Shown: piece after piece, positions 1 through 10,048 of the stretch | Numbering within the stretch: position 1 is the first letter of the stretch | How the letters are laid out: each line of letters begins with the position of its first letter | Source: Macrosoma leucophasiata | Lineage: Eukaryota > Arthropoda > Insecta > Lepidoptera > Hedylidae | DNA: 64,000 nucleotides | NCBI GenBank assembly: GCA_036365455.1 | Contig: JAWQUS010000017.1 | Location: 9,858,001 to 9,922,000 of the forward strand | Direction: 5' to 3' | Made by a program: the position numbers and the translations under genes | Notes under the pieces: generated by a model | The model's database searches: none | Told to the model about the DNA's origin: nothing | The model's input: only the letters and a program-made list of their open reading frames with translations

Positions 1-369
1 CAAGAACATTTCACACGATGAAATATTACCAATAGTTTGTATGAAAGTAGGTACGTCATTTTTGTAATTACACGCGGATGAATTCGAGGGAAAAAAACTA
101 GTGTAAAATAAATATAAACCACCAAGTTGCCACCAAGCGAGCAAACAGGATGTTCAAGGCACATGAAGGCAAATTAATTACAAGTTGCTTATTAACATAA
201 CCCGTGTCAAGTCCAAGAACTTACAGAGCTAATATTAAAATCGCAAGAGCTAGTTTATTTAACTAACCTTTGTAATTAAGTCTTGTCTTAGAAGAACACC
301 TGGTGCAGCAGACCAACATGCGACAGTTAAACATAAAACTATGTAATATTACTAGTAGTTCTATTTTTC
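1..369. other. AT-rich DNA, nothing recognised
   Basis: I see no repeat, conserved frame or structure in this stretch. It ends where the poly-T of an antisense family A copy begins. Confidence 0.5.
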
Positions 370-654
370 TTTTTTTTATATTATGAAAGTGGCAAACAAG
401 CATGTAGTTCACATTGATGTTAAGTGATGACTGCAGCCTATAGACACTTACAGAAAGACCAGAGGTCAAAATACAGATGCTCCACCACTCCTGAGGCCTA
501 AGGTGTTATGCCTCTGTGCCGCGAATCACAGGGCCGTACATTATCACCAGACCGGAACACGATAGTGCTGAACACTACCATTTAGCGGCAAGTATATTAG
601 GCAATGCGGTGGTGTCTATGCCCGCGAGCTTCGTCACTGGGGTTCTACCACCAG
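370..654 (-). mobile_element. Family A retroposon, near full length
   Basis: This is an antisense copy. It begins with a T-run (the reverse of the A-tail), passes through the conserved core GCAAACAAGCATG, and ends in CTACCACCAG, the reverse of the element's 5' end. It matches about 30 other copies here along its whole length. Nothing suggests it is coding. A SINE-like retroposon is the best reading. Confidence 0.85.
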
Positions 655-663
655 TAGAGGTAC

Positions 664-785
664 GGACAAATTACCAGAAAATGGAAAAATCCCAATAGAA
701 CCAGAGATAAAGGATTTTAAACCGTTATCTCTGATAGCCCCCGACCCAGGAATTGAACCCAGGACCTCTAGCGTAGTAGAAATAA
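664..785 (-). mobile_element. tRNA(Gly)-like SINE, head fragment
   Basis: Read on the minus strand, this matches the 5' part of the SINE at 50,367-50,662. It has a box-B-like GGGTTCAATTCC, then the conserved TATCAGAGATAA and the TTCTATTGGG segment. The tail is missing, and the fragment abuts the 5' end of the family A copy. Confidence 0.7.
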
Positions 786-817
786 AATACTAAATCTTTT
801 CACCTTATTTTTTCGCC

Positions 818-950
818 ACCAATCCGTTTGCCATTTGAGCAGCGTGGTGGAGTAAGCACCAGGCCTCCCCCCCAAAAAAAAGGAGAGAGACTCGTGCCCA
901 GCAGTGGGACGTATAATTGGTTGCCATTATTATATTATTATAATAAATCT
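818..950 (+). mobile_element. 5S-derived SINE, 3' fragment
   Basis: It matches only the 3' third of the SINE at 25,034-25,388: GCAGCGTGGTGGAGTAAGC, a C-run/G-run hairpin, CCCAGCAGTGGGACGTATAA and GTTGCCATTAT. The 5S-like head is absent, as expected of a 5'-truncated insertion. The fragment's 5' boundary is approximate. Confidence 0.75.
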
Positions 951-992
951 TTTAAATATTCAGCCATTAATAATCAACTGCAGTAATTAAAA

Positions 993-1087
993 ACGTAACC
1001 GGCTAATCGTAGGTGTTTGCATGTATGCTTGAATGCATGCATTTACTTCTGCCTACCCCTTCGGGGATTACAGGCGTGAAGTTGCGT
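993..1087 (+). mobile_element. tRNA(Gly)-like SINE, 3' tail fragment
   Basis: It carries GTAACCGGCTAATCG, the GCATGTATGCTTGAATGCATGC palindromic stretch, and a CCCCTTCGGGG hairpin with a C(UUCG)G loop. It ends in GGCGTGAAGTTRCGT. The same tail closes the full SINE at 55,772-56,078. Head and middle are missing. Confidence 0.75.
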
Positions 1088-1583
1088 ACGCTTCTAATAG
1101 TGTACGAGTATCAGTTAATATGTTGATGACACTGACGCGCGGTAAAACTCGAACGAGTTTATGTTGCGTCTTACTGTTATTGTGTTCACCTAGTTATTGT
1201 ACGTTTTTAAATAAATAAAAAAATAAAATCACGCTATGAATTTACTACTAACAATTTTAAATAAGTGCTCAATAAACATATTCTCATGAACTTCCTATTT
1301 CAGACGAATGTTCGTTCGTACATCGCTTGCAAAAGAATGGGAAACAAATAAACTCCTGAGTTAAGTAGGTACACAACTTCGCAGTATGCGTTCAAATTGT
1401 GAGTTTTAGCAACTTTACTACAACTCTACTTACTCTGTGTACATCACTGAAACCTAATTAAAGTGTCTGTTTTGTGAATAACATCGTTTTGCCTATTCAT
1501 TAATTGAATGTAATATTTAAGAAAATGTTTTGGGAATTCCATGGGTAAAAGGAATCAAGTAATTAAGTGGATATAACCGCATT
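1088..1583. other. No feature recognised
   Basis: This is AT-rich sequence with short chance frames only. I see no similarity to other parts of the window. Confidence 0.45.
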
Positions 1584-1776
1584 TTTTGGGTTCCGTTTAC
1601 TAACAAGGAACCCTTATAATTTCGCCATGTCCGCGGTTTAGCGGACTGTTGGTACTAGAGACTTGAAATTTAACACGAGTCATAGCGTTATTCCTCTATG
1701 GCACAAGTATACACCTTAATCACGCCGACAAAGTGGTAGAATAAAAACATGAAATAAAAACCGTAGGTAGGTAAAA
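1584..1776 (-). repeat. GGAACCCT-type repeat, 3' part
   Basis: Read on the minus strand, this is the last ~190 bp of the ~600 bp repeat seen complete at 61,858-62,453. It keeps the ACTTTGTCGGCGTGATTAAGG block, a degenerate region before GGCGAAATTATAAGGG, and the terminal hairpin made by the two copies of GGGTTCC/GGAACCC. Its superfamily is not clear to me. Confidence 0.65.
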
Positions 1777-1780
1777 AGTA

Positions 1781-1886
1781 GATCTGCATTTTGACTTCTG
1801 GTTTTTGTGTAGATGTCTATAGACTGCAATCGTCATTTAACATCAGAGTAAGCATTCTTGTTTGCCACCTTCCTGCAATAAAAAAT
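1781..1886 (+). mobile_element. Family A-related fragment (subfamily B)
   Basis: This is the 3' ~105 bp of a family A relative in sense orientation, from ATCTGCATTTTGAC to an A-rich tail. It is more diverged than the main family, so it is probably an older insertion. Confidence 0.65.
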
Positions 1887-1934
1887 GCAGTAACATTAGA
1901 TTTGCAAGACAATATTCTTCTTTAAAAAACTTTT

Positions 1935-2148
1935 GACGACCCGGTTAGTCCAGCGGTGTGAGATGACCGTTTGATTCGAAGGGTCGAGGGTTCGATCCCC
2001 GCACAGGGAAAAATATTTGTATGGCCTACAGATATTTGTTTCGAGTCTTGGGTGTTTTGTATGTGTTGTACGTGTACAACGGCAACCACGACACAGGTTT
2101 ATACCTACTGTGGGGCTGTGAGTGTAAGCGTATTTTTATTTTTATTTG
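1935..2148 (+). mobile_element. tRNA-derived SINE (type 1)
   Basis: The head carries a perfect Pol III box A (TAGTCCAGCGG) and box B (GGTTCGATCCC) about 50 bp apart. It is followed by a body with TTTGTATGGCCTACAGATAT and a tail ending in GAGTGTAAGCG plus a T-rich run. Six copies occur in the window. An intact tRNA gene is unlikely, because no cloverleaf closes around the boxes and the body is repeated elsewhere. Confidence 0.85.
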
Positions 2149-2450
2149 TCAGGTTTGATCGCATATTTATCAAAAATAGTCCTGTCCTATACACCTATTA
2201 TTATCGACGTTAAACACGACTAATAAAAAGAAGTGCGACTAAGATGTCGTTTCTCGGGAGATCTCCTTTCCACATGCATAATATCCGACCGTCCCGACCC
2301 GGATTACGGACTTAAAAGGCTTTCCAAAGCCTCCAAATCTCACTCATTAACATATTTTTTCACTTTCTTACATTGAAATTTTTATTACATCTAAGGTAGC
2401 CCTGTCTTAGGTATAGCTTAAAGTTAAAATAACGTAACAGTCAGAACCTA

Positions 2451-2716
2451 TTTTTTTATGTAATGGTAGTGGCAACCAAGCATGCAGTTCACATTGATGT
2501 TAAGTGAAGACTGCAGCCGCACAACTACCAAGGTCAAAATGCAGATGCGTTACCACTCCTGAGGCCTAAGGTGTTATGCCTCTATGCCGGAAATTACAGG
2601 GCCATACATTACCACCTGACCGGAACACGATAGTGCTGAACACTACCAGTTAGCAGTATATTAGGTAATGCGGTGGTGCTTACGCCTGCGAGCTCTGTCA
2701 CTAGAGCTCTACCACA
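2451..2716 (-). mobile_element. Family A retroposon
   Basis: An antisense copy running from a T-run to CTCTACCACA, with small internal deletions relative to the consensus. Confidence 0.85.
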
Positions 2717-3212
2717 AACAAAAATGTTATTACAAAATTTACGCGAGTCGTTTAAATATGTGGCCTAATTTTCGAATACGTTCTAAGCCTAAAATGTTTA
2801 ATATCAATTATTAAGCACTTTTAATAACTGACATAATATATATAGATACTGACTCTAAACGCCACACAAACAAATATCAAATACATTACAATGAACGTAT
2901 GATATGAAGGTGCATGAATGCAAGCATCGTCTAGGAAATAGAGATGTACTCGTATTTACACTGAGTGGTTAAGTAATGCACATATGCAAATAGGTACCAG
3001 TTTCCTACATTCAAGTTTCTCCGTTGAAACTGTTCTGAGTCAGATATGAACGTGCGTGATCGTAGGTATCACAGAAATAAAACAACTAAGGTCTCAGGGG
3101 TGACAACTCATCAGAATTTTTCCCTCTGATCTTTGTAGGTAGCCTGCAGTTATCCCATTACGATATAGGTTTTGGTCAATGTACAACATTTCTTGCGGAA
3201 CTTTTATACGTA
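2717..3212. other. No feature recognised
   Basis: AT-rich sequence between two family A copies. I see no frame, repeat or structure that I can support. Confidence 0.45.
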
Positions 3213-3492
3213 TTTTTTTATGTAATGGAAGTGACAAACAAGCATACGGTTCAAATTGATGTTAAGTGATGACTGCAGGCTATAGACACCCACACAAAGA
3301 CCAAGGTCAAAATGATGCGACCACTCCTGAGACCTAAAATGTTGTCTCTGTGACGGAAATTACAGGGCCGTACATTACCACCTGACCGGAATACGATAGT
3401 GCTGAACACTACCATTTAGCGGCAAGTAGGCATATTAGGTAATGCAGTGGTGCCTACGCCCGCGAGCTCCGTCACTAGAGTTGTACCACCAG
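3213..3492 (-). mobile_element. Family A retroposon
   Basis: An antisense copy, T-run to TACCACCAG, moderately diverged. It lies 12 bp before the left end of the long-TIR element. Confidence 0.85.
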
Positions 3493-4109
3493 TAGAGAAA
3501 TATCCAGCGTTTACCCATGGTCCCGTTGGGTTGACCCATTACCGGGTCCACGGGTAATTTTAATTACCCGTGGTTCCATGGCATTAGGGATTTTCCTCTG
3601 AACTTCTGACTATATCGATAAAAAATTAAAACAATCAGTTAAATACAATGAAGTTATATTTAAAACAAATAAAGAAATTCCATCCTTGAAAATGAAACAT
3701 AAAGATAAGATTTTAATAATTGAATGGTTACATTTTGGTTCATTCTAAACTATTTTAACAGTTCTAATGCATACCCAACTGAAATTTCGCCATGATTTAA
3801 TTCCATCAGAGTATAAGTTATGAATTCATCATTGTCAATTGTTATTTTGGATCTAGTTCTAGCTGGATTTCTCTTTTTGTTTTTCAATAATTTTTCCAAT
3901 GAAAAAATAAATTATTCTCTTGTAAATAAATGAATATGATTATGATTATGAATGAACAAAAATTCTTTTTGTGGACATGACTTACAGGAAAAAGATTAAA
4001 GGTACATACTCTATTTGTAATAATATTTGATCTCTTTTCAAACTAAAACTGAAATATTTTATTTCAAATTGGTCTACTACAACACACTTTTGCATTGTCA
4101 GTTTACAGG

Positions 4110-4770
4110 GTGCCTATAGTGAATGACTTATAATATAATAACATATTATTATTATTATTCAATAGGAATTAATAATAATTAATTTATAAAGAAAACTAGC
4201 AGCCCGTTCTTCGGCTTCGCGCGGTTGCAAAGCCTTCCTGAATAAGTGGGCTATAAAATATAACACTGAATTTGAATTTGAGAATTTTTCAAATCGGACC
4301 AGTAGTTCCTGAGATTAGCGCGTTCAAGTAAGCAAACAAACAAGTCAGCTTTATAATATTAGTAAGTATAGATTTAAACGATAAATCATCAAAACTTTCA
4401 ATTCCTTCATAGAAGAAAAAGAAAAATCTATTCGTCATACCTAAAATCCCATAATTAAAATCATTCACTTAGCAGAGTTCCAAGTGCTAGCACTACTGAG
4501 AAGAACTCTGCTACCGAACGAACTGAACTACCGAGTGTTGCTCTTTTAGTAAAAACCTTAGATCTAATCCATCCAGAACCTCCAATAAAACGTCCATGGC
4601 ATATGCATATATAAATACACACATATGCATTTCCTCAACAAAACTTAACACTGAGAATACCGTCATAGAAGCTATCACCCGCATTCCACAACAGACCAGT
4701 CCCCACAATCAGCACCCGTTCACGAGTATGACGCATGTGGCAGCCATTGCTCTCTTCGCATTTTGACATA
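4110..4770 (-). mobile_element. LINE 3' UTR fragment inside the TIR element
   Basis: Read on the minus strand, this matches the 3' UTR of the LINE at 20,155-21,310. The best-conserved part is the stretch with CACATGCGTCATACTCGTG and GCACTTGGAACTCTGCTAAG. No coding part is kept. It is interrupted by the Helitron at 4,196-4,372, beyond which weaker similarity continues. Confidence 0.65.
4196..4372 (-). mobile_element. Short non-autonomous Helitron
   Basis: On the minus strand it starts TCTATACTTACTAATATTAT and ends ...GCCGAAGAACGGGCTGCTAG. These are the lepidopteran Helitron termini: a 5' TC, and a 3' CTAG after a GC-rich hairpin-prone stretch. It sits between A and T, as Helitrons do, with no target duplication. 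At 177 bp it has no coding capacity. Confidence 0.75.
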
Positions 4771-4991
4771 GTAACGTAATATACTTTTACACAGATTGGT
4801 ATATGGTTATAATTAAATATAATATCGATATAGTCAGAAGTTTAGAGAAAAATCCCTAATGCCATGGAACCATGGGTAATTAAAATTACCCGTGGACCCG
4901 GTAATGGGTCGACTCAACGGGACCACGGGTAAACGCCCGCAATATCTTGTAGAAAGAAGGGCAAGGCAACAATGTTAAAAAAACACTTATC

Positions 4992-5262
4992 ACTGGTGGC
5001 AGAGTTCTAGAATAGGAACTCGAGGGAGTTGCATTACCTAATCTATTTGCCTCCAAATGATAGCGTTCAGCACTATCGTGTTCCGGTTAGATGGTAATGT
5101 ATGGCCCCGTAATAACTACCACAGAGACATAACACCTAAGGTCTCGGCGGTGGCAACGAATCTGCATTTTGATCTCAGCCGTTGCATTAGATGTCTATAG
5201 GCTGCAGTCATTACTTAACATCTATGTGAACAGCTTGTTTGCCACCTTCGAAACATAAAAAA
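4992..5262 (+). mobile_element. Family A relative (subfamily B), full length
   Basis: A sense copy from CTGGTGGCAGAG to an A-tail after GAAACATAAAAAA. It carries the variant middle GTAATAACTACCACAGAGAC that marks an older subfamily, in place of TTCCGGCACAGAGGC. Confidence 0.75.
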
Positions 5263-6308
5263 GCAACAATTGCCCACATCCAAAATTCTCCAACCAAGAA
5301 AATGCTATTCCGCATAATACAGGTTACTGAGGAAACTATACCACGAGCAATATAATTTGTCACGAACAAATCACACAACAGTCACGCCATTAATCATGAC
5401 TAGCGTGATATACACCGACACACTGATCTTGCATTTACAATACACGCCATAAACGCTTTACTAACAAATATCAAATACATGGACATTACACTAGATTGAT
5501 AAGAGCGATTGAAATCGTTTCCGGTTTCCTTTCGAAAATGGATTCGCATTATGTGATGAAAGTTATTGGTTTGAGTGTACACATAAAATGTAATTTAAGA
5601 GGTAGGGATGGCGAAATAAATAACGTTTTAGAAATTGTATTTCTGTCAATGTTTTATAGATGACATGTCTGTGTATTTTTGTGAATAGGAGTGACAAAAC
5701 AAGTTATTGCGCACTTTTAATGACTTTTTTTAGAACGAAGTTGCTTATCGCGCGGTACGGTGGCTAAAGGGTCTAGGCGAACGTCACGTTCTCTCTCTCT
5801 CTCTCTCTCTCTATTGTACGACTCTACGAAGCTCGCACGAATCGAGACGAGCTGCTCCGAAATCGGACGAATACATAAGCAGCTGTCTAAATGTATTGTA
5901 AAATAATAAAAATATTTCAAACAATATTAACTTTTTATTTATTTAATAAAAGAAAAAAATATGTTTTCTTATCGGTCACCACGCTCAAAAAGTGTAACTT
6001 GAATAAATATAAAAAAAAGAAATACTGCATAAATAAAATAAATAAATAATTATAATTGCATACGTTGATACAAAATGCTATGCAATAGCTTTACCGCGGC
6101 AGTCCCCGAGTTCCACACGTTTTTTTTTATTAAATAAACAATGATTGTGAAAGCCTTTCATTAGAAGTCGAAGAGGAACTTCGTTCCAATCGGGGTGTCC
6201 CACATATGACACCTCAGACAGTTTTTTTGTTTGGTTATGCTCAACAAAACAAATTTAGAAACAGACACCAAAAATCGATATGTGTTATGCTTAAGTCCAT
6301 ATCATTAA
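5263..6308. other. No gene seen; contains a CT microsatellite
   Basis: The stretch is mostly AT-rich and unassigned. A (CT)n run lies at about 5,790-5,813, inside a short CpG-richer patch (5,745-5,860) that could be regulatory but carries no other sign. The region from 5,930 to 6,060 is A/T-dominated. Confidence 0.45.
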
Positions 6309-6460
6309 GGCGTTGGGACCTGACGACCCCAGCACCCACTAACTAGTGGAGGAGTAATCTTACTAGTGCAGACAGCCTAACAATGGCGACCAAACCATTC
6401 TAATAGACGGTAGTATTCACAACAACGCGGGAAGGGCAGCAGCGTCCCGCGATGAAAGTG
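6309..6460 (+). repeat. Dispersed repeat family E, copy 1
   Basis: It shares an ordered series of short blocks with 38,655-38,850, 47,338-47,515 and 52,108-52,262. These are CTGACGACCCCA, ACTAGTGGAG, CTAGTGCAGACAG, CCAAACCATTC, GGCGGTAGT-like sequence, and finally GGGCAGCAGCGTCCCGCGA. The blocks keep the same order, so this is a genuine repeat. I cannot assign it a class. Confidence 0.6.
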
Positions 6461-6833
6461 AAATATACAGATTTATAATAATTTAAAAAGTATTGCAACC
6501 TTTTAAAACCTTTTGCAGGTCACCATACCTCTGTATAGCAATTTAAAAACTATCTGTCTCAAGCAGCTTTGCGGATATAGGGGAACGTTAAGATACAAAT
6601 TGGTTTTTGTCGGGGACATTAAGCAAACAACCAGCATTCAGCTCACGCGATCTGCTGCTAATGGTGCGTTAAGATGAGACTTGAACAAGTGGATGACTTG
6701 TTACAATTTTCCCCTTAACTGACCTCAACAATAATATACGGCTTATACTCGTAATAGTTATTTGGTCATACAAATTGGTATAATTTCCATTGGTGTGTTT
6801 TTATGTTTGAATATAATATAATAAAATATAAAG

Positions 6834-7192
6834 AAGCGCACATGCCCCAGCGGCTGGTGTAGATCGTAAGCGATCTGCTCGGTTAAGCACTACGGGCGCG
6901 GTCGGGTAGTGTGAAGGGTGACCGCTAGTAGCAAATTAAATGCGCGTTTCCGTGCTTCGGAGGGCACGTTAAGCCGTCGGTCCCGGTTGCTATCGATGGA
7001 TAGCAGTCGTTAAACCTTGTTGGAGGCCTTATGGGCGGTTCGAAAACATCCGACAGTGGGTTGGCCACTAACCCACCCACCTCCACCAATCCGGATTGGA
7101 GCAGCGTGGTGGAGTAGGCTCCAGGCCTCCCCTCAAAAAGGGGAGAGACTCGTGCCCAGCAGTGGGACGTATAATGGGTTGCCATTATTTAT
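6834..7192 (+). mobile_element. 5S rRNA-derived SINE, full length, 13-bp TSD
   Basis: The head (about 6,880-6,935) reads as a 5S rRNA internal promoter: GGTTAAGCACTACGGGCGCG, then a GGGTGACCGC block as in 5S box C. A box-A-like CCCCAGCGG precedes it. The tail is the lepidopteran LINE-type ending with GCAGCGTGGTGGAGTAGGC, a CCCCT/AGGGG hairpin, CCCAGCAGTGGGACGTATAA and GTTGCCATTAT. A perfect 13-bp duplication, ATAAAATATAAAG, flanks it (6,821-6,833 and 7,193-7,205), showing target-primed insertion. Its antisense open frame is a by-product. Confidence 0.85.
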
Positions 7193-7394
7193 ATAAAATA
7201 TAAAGAATTAGCAGTTCTTTTGATGTATAAGCAAATATAAAACAGAAATAAACCTAAATATAACTATTTATGTATGCACATAAAACAACAAATGTGCTAT
7301 TTATTCACGGTGTAAACTGTTTAAATATTTACAAAAATACACGATCAATCCTTTAACAAATCTGCTGAAATTTACTGTACTTACGAGTTAGTAT

Positions 7395-7506
7395 AATAAA
7401 TAAAAACGATCTGTAAATCCGTCCAGTAGTTTTTTCGTGAAACAGTATCAAACATACATCCATCCATCCATACTCACAAACTTTCGCATTTATAGTATTA
7501 GTAGGA
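7395..7506 (-). mobile_element. Helitron 5'-end fragment
   Basis: On the minus strand it begins TCCTACTAATACTATAAATG, continues CGAAAGTTTGTGAGTATGG and has a GGATGGATGGATG run, which is the usual 5' end of lepidopteran Helitrons. I could not find the matching CTAG end, so only the start is called. Confidence 0.6.
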
Positions 7507-7852
7507 CTGAATTCATGATAAACCGATCGTTAAACTTTCGTCACATATGCAAAATTTGGATGTCAACCATGATTGATATGCCGATAACGATCCAGATTCT
7601 GAATAACATGGATATGATGATGTGTGATGAGTTGCAAACTTGATATCGACAGGTTGGATCGTTACGATCGGATAGTTGAACTTGCTAATTTTTGGCTTAC
7701 TTAAATTCCACTAAGAAAGCTGCATCTTTTAAAAGTATGACCGTGTAATGCCGATTTTTACATACCTATCTTCACATTTCATTAAAATTTCAGCAAATGC
7801 ACATGTTGTATAGGTATGTATATTTTGCTTTCCATAATCGATAGTAGGTAAT

Positions 7853-8012
7853 TGTAATTTCCGGCACGGAGGCATAACAACTTATGACTCAGGAGTGGTA
7901 ACGCATCTGCACTTCGACCTTGGTCTTTGTGTTGGTGTCTATAGGCTGCAGTCATCACTTAACATCAATGTGAACTGCATGCTTGTTTGCCACTTCCATT
8001 ACATTAAAAAAT
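7853..8012 (+). mobile_element. Family A retroposon, 3' half (outer arm of inverted duplication)
   Basis: A sense copy that starts in mid-element at TGTAATTTCCGGCACGG and runs to the A-tail. The copy at 8,320-8,478 begins at the same point and has the same upstream flank (a TATTTTGCT...CCATAAT...AGGTAATTG pattern). The two therefore share a duplication history rather than being independent insertions. Confidence 0.8.
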
Positions 8013-8034
8013 AACAGAGACAAAACTACTTAGG

Positions 8035-8290
8035 CCTCGGGAATGCCAATAAATCTGTACTTTGAGCGATCGTTGTGTAGATATGTATAAGGTACAGTTT
8101 GAAATTAGGTAAGTCGTGAGTAGTGAGTCGTCCTAGAGCGCCGGAACGGAACTCTACTATAAGTAAATAGCGATATCGATCCTAAATTTAAAGGTTGTAG
8201 TCGAAATAGTTTTGGTTAAAACCAGACGTTTCATTTGAATAGACTCAACGAAACATAGGTACTAGCAAATCACAGAGATGTTATGTAGAT
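8035..8290. repeat. Left arm of a ~255-bp inverted repeat
   Basis: Almost identical, in reverse complement, to 9,519-9,772 (for example CGCCGGAACGGAACTCTAC against its mirror GTAGAGTTCCGTTCCGGCG). I see only a few substitutions. There is no coding frame and no known family. It lies between two sense family A copies, mirrored by antisense copies on the other side. Confidence 0.85.
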
Positions 8291-8319
8291 ACTATATTTT
8301 GCTACCCATAATAGGTAAT

Positions 8320-8478
8320 TGTAATTTCCGGCACGGAGGCATAACACCTTATGACTCAGGAGTGGTAACGCATCTGCATTTTGACATTGATCTTCGTGTG
8401 AGTGTCTATAGGCTGCAGTCATCACTTAACATCAATTTGAACTGTATGCTTGTTTGTCACTTCCATAACATAAAAAAG
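8320..8478 (+). mobile_element. Family A retroposon, 3' half
   Basis: A sense copy, truncated at the same 5' point as the one at 7,853 and ending ...CATAACATAAAAAA. Confidence 0.8.
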
Positions 8479-8865
8479 GTATATCTCGTGTCACCGATTT
8501 TTATGATTTTTTTGGTATTATATTTGGTACCTACGTCTGAAAATATGTATGTAGTTAGCTGTTTTTAATATCGCTAACGCATGCAAAGTACTGTTTGCCT
8601 TAACAGTTGAAAAGCGAGCGAAACGTCGGGTTGATTTTAAAAATAATTTTAGTACAATATACCCAAGATAAATCTGTAAAAATAGTTTTATGTCATAGAA
8701 TACGTATCCAAATAGGTGCACATTGCAGTATGAACTTTTATTCGGAAGCCGGACCTTTATACTCACATACAACCAATATTTTGAGGTTTTCAAATATTGC
8801 ACTCATAAAAGGCATAAATTGCATAAATTATGAAATCATATACGAAAAAATTACCAATTTTTTCG

Positions 8866-9156
8866 TTTTTTTTTTTTTTTATGTAACGGAAGTGGCAAAC
8901 AAGCGTGCAGATCACATTGATGTTAAGTGATGACTGCAGCCTATAGACACTTACACAAAGACCAAGGTCAAAATGCAGATGCGTTACCACTCCTGAGGCC
9001 TAAGGTATTACGCCTCTGTGCCGGAAATTACAGGGCCGTACATTACCACCTGACCGGAACACGACAGTGCTAAACACTACCATTTAGCGGCAAGTATATT
9101 AGGTAATGCGGTGGTGCCTACGCCCGCGAGTTCCGTCACTGGAGCTCTACCACCAG
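8866..9156 (-). mobile_element. Family A retroposon, full length
   Basis: An antisense copy with a long T-run at the left and CTACCACCAG at the right, close to the consensus. It faces the sense copy at 8,320-8,478 across a ~390 bp gap. Confidence 0.9.
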
Positions 9157-9181
9157 TAGAATGATTGATGATTTCTATACT

Positions 9182-9276
9182 ACCAATGGTTGACTGGTAG
9201 AGAATGCTTTAAGCGTTAAGTCCGTCATTTGTTCCGATATTTATAGTGTGGCAATAAAGAATAAATAAATAAAAAG
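9182..9276 (+). mobile_element. LINE 3' tail fragment with (AATA)n end
   Basis: It matches the tails at 32,755-32,856 and 56,655-56,716. The pattern is GGTTGACTGGTAGAGAATGC, AAGTCCG, an AATAAA signal, then AATAAATAAATAAA. This is the usual ending of a lepidopteran non-LTR retrotransposon whose coding part was lost to 5' truncation. Confidence 0.6.
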
Positions 9277-9518
9277 GAAACTTTTAAATTCTATATTTGA
9301 ATACCTTGACAAATGAATACCACAAAACTGAGAGATAAATAGGTTTTATGAAATTTCTGTGCCTGAATTGACAAATAGCTGTATTTAATTTTGTAGAAAA
9401 TTTATAGTGTGTGATTAGTTAACAACGTGGTGGTTGAAAATATAACTTCACGTCTGTGTTTCGCCGAAGTTCTAAATAGAAGTTCACGGTTCGGGAATTC
9501 ACGCAACAAATCGCAAGT

Positions 9519-9772
9519 GTCTACATAACATCTCTGTGATTTGCTAGTACCTATGTTTCGTTGAGTCTATTCAAATGAAACGTCTGGTGTTAACCAAAAC
9601 TATTTCGACTACAACCTTTAAATTTAGGATCGATATCGCTATTTACTTATAGTAGAGTTCCGTTCCGGCGCTCTAGGACGACTCACTACTCACGACTTAC
9701 CTAATTTCGAACTGTACCTTATACATATCTACACAACGATCGCTCAAAGTACAGATTTATTGGCATTCCCGA
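9519..9772. repeat. Right arm of the ~255-bp inverted repeat
   Basis: Reverse complement of 8,035-8,290, with the inner ends separated by about 1.23 kb. It is followed directly by an antisense family A copy, mirroring the left side. Confidence 0.85.
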
Positions 9773-9775
9773 GGC

Positions 9776-10048
9776 TGATGGAAGTGGCAAACAAGCATGC
9801 AGTTCACATTGATGTTAAGTGATGACTGCAGCCTATAGACACCAACACAAAGACCAAGGTCGAAGTGCAGATGCGTTACCACCCCTGAGGCCTAAGGTGT
9901 TATGCCACTGTGCAGGAAATTACAGAGCCGTATATTACCACCTGACCGGAACACGGCAGTGCTGAACACTACCATTTAGCGGCAAGTAGCTTAGGTAATG
10001 CGTTGGTGCCTTCGCCCGTGAGCTCCGTCACAGGAGCTCTACCACCAC
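9776..10048 (-). mobile_element. Family A retroposon
   Basis: An antisense copy, nearly complete. The T-run is replaced by the inverted-repeat junction, and the right end reads CTCTACCACCA. Confidence 0.85.

Larger units (their letters stand above)
3505..4940. mobile_element. 1.44 kb long-TIR element
   Basis: Inverted termini of about 115 bp face each other at 3,505-3,620 and 4,828-4,940. They start from GCGTTTACCC and run through the palindrome ACGGGTAATT...AATTACCCGT to GACTATATCGATA. Both ends are flanked by AATATC (3,499-3,504 and 4,941-4,946), which fits a 6-bp target duplication. No transposase frame is visible inside. The interior holds AT-rich DNA, an antisense LINE 3' UTR piece and a Helitron. 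It is a non-autonomous DNA transposon or fold-back element, and I cannot assign the superfamily. Confidence 0.75.

Noticed and set aside
1935..2010. tRNA genes at the box A/box B sites
   Set aside because: The same heads occur in several copies with identical SINE bodies, and no full cloverleaf with acceptor stem is evident.
6925..7185. 86-codon minus-strand frame, repeated at 25,125-25,385 and partly at 62,773-63,054
   Set aside because: It is the antisense of the 5S-derived SINE. Its conservation reflects the SINE, not a protein.
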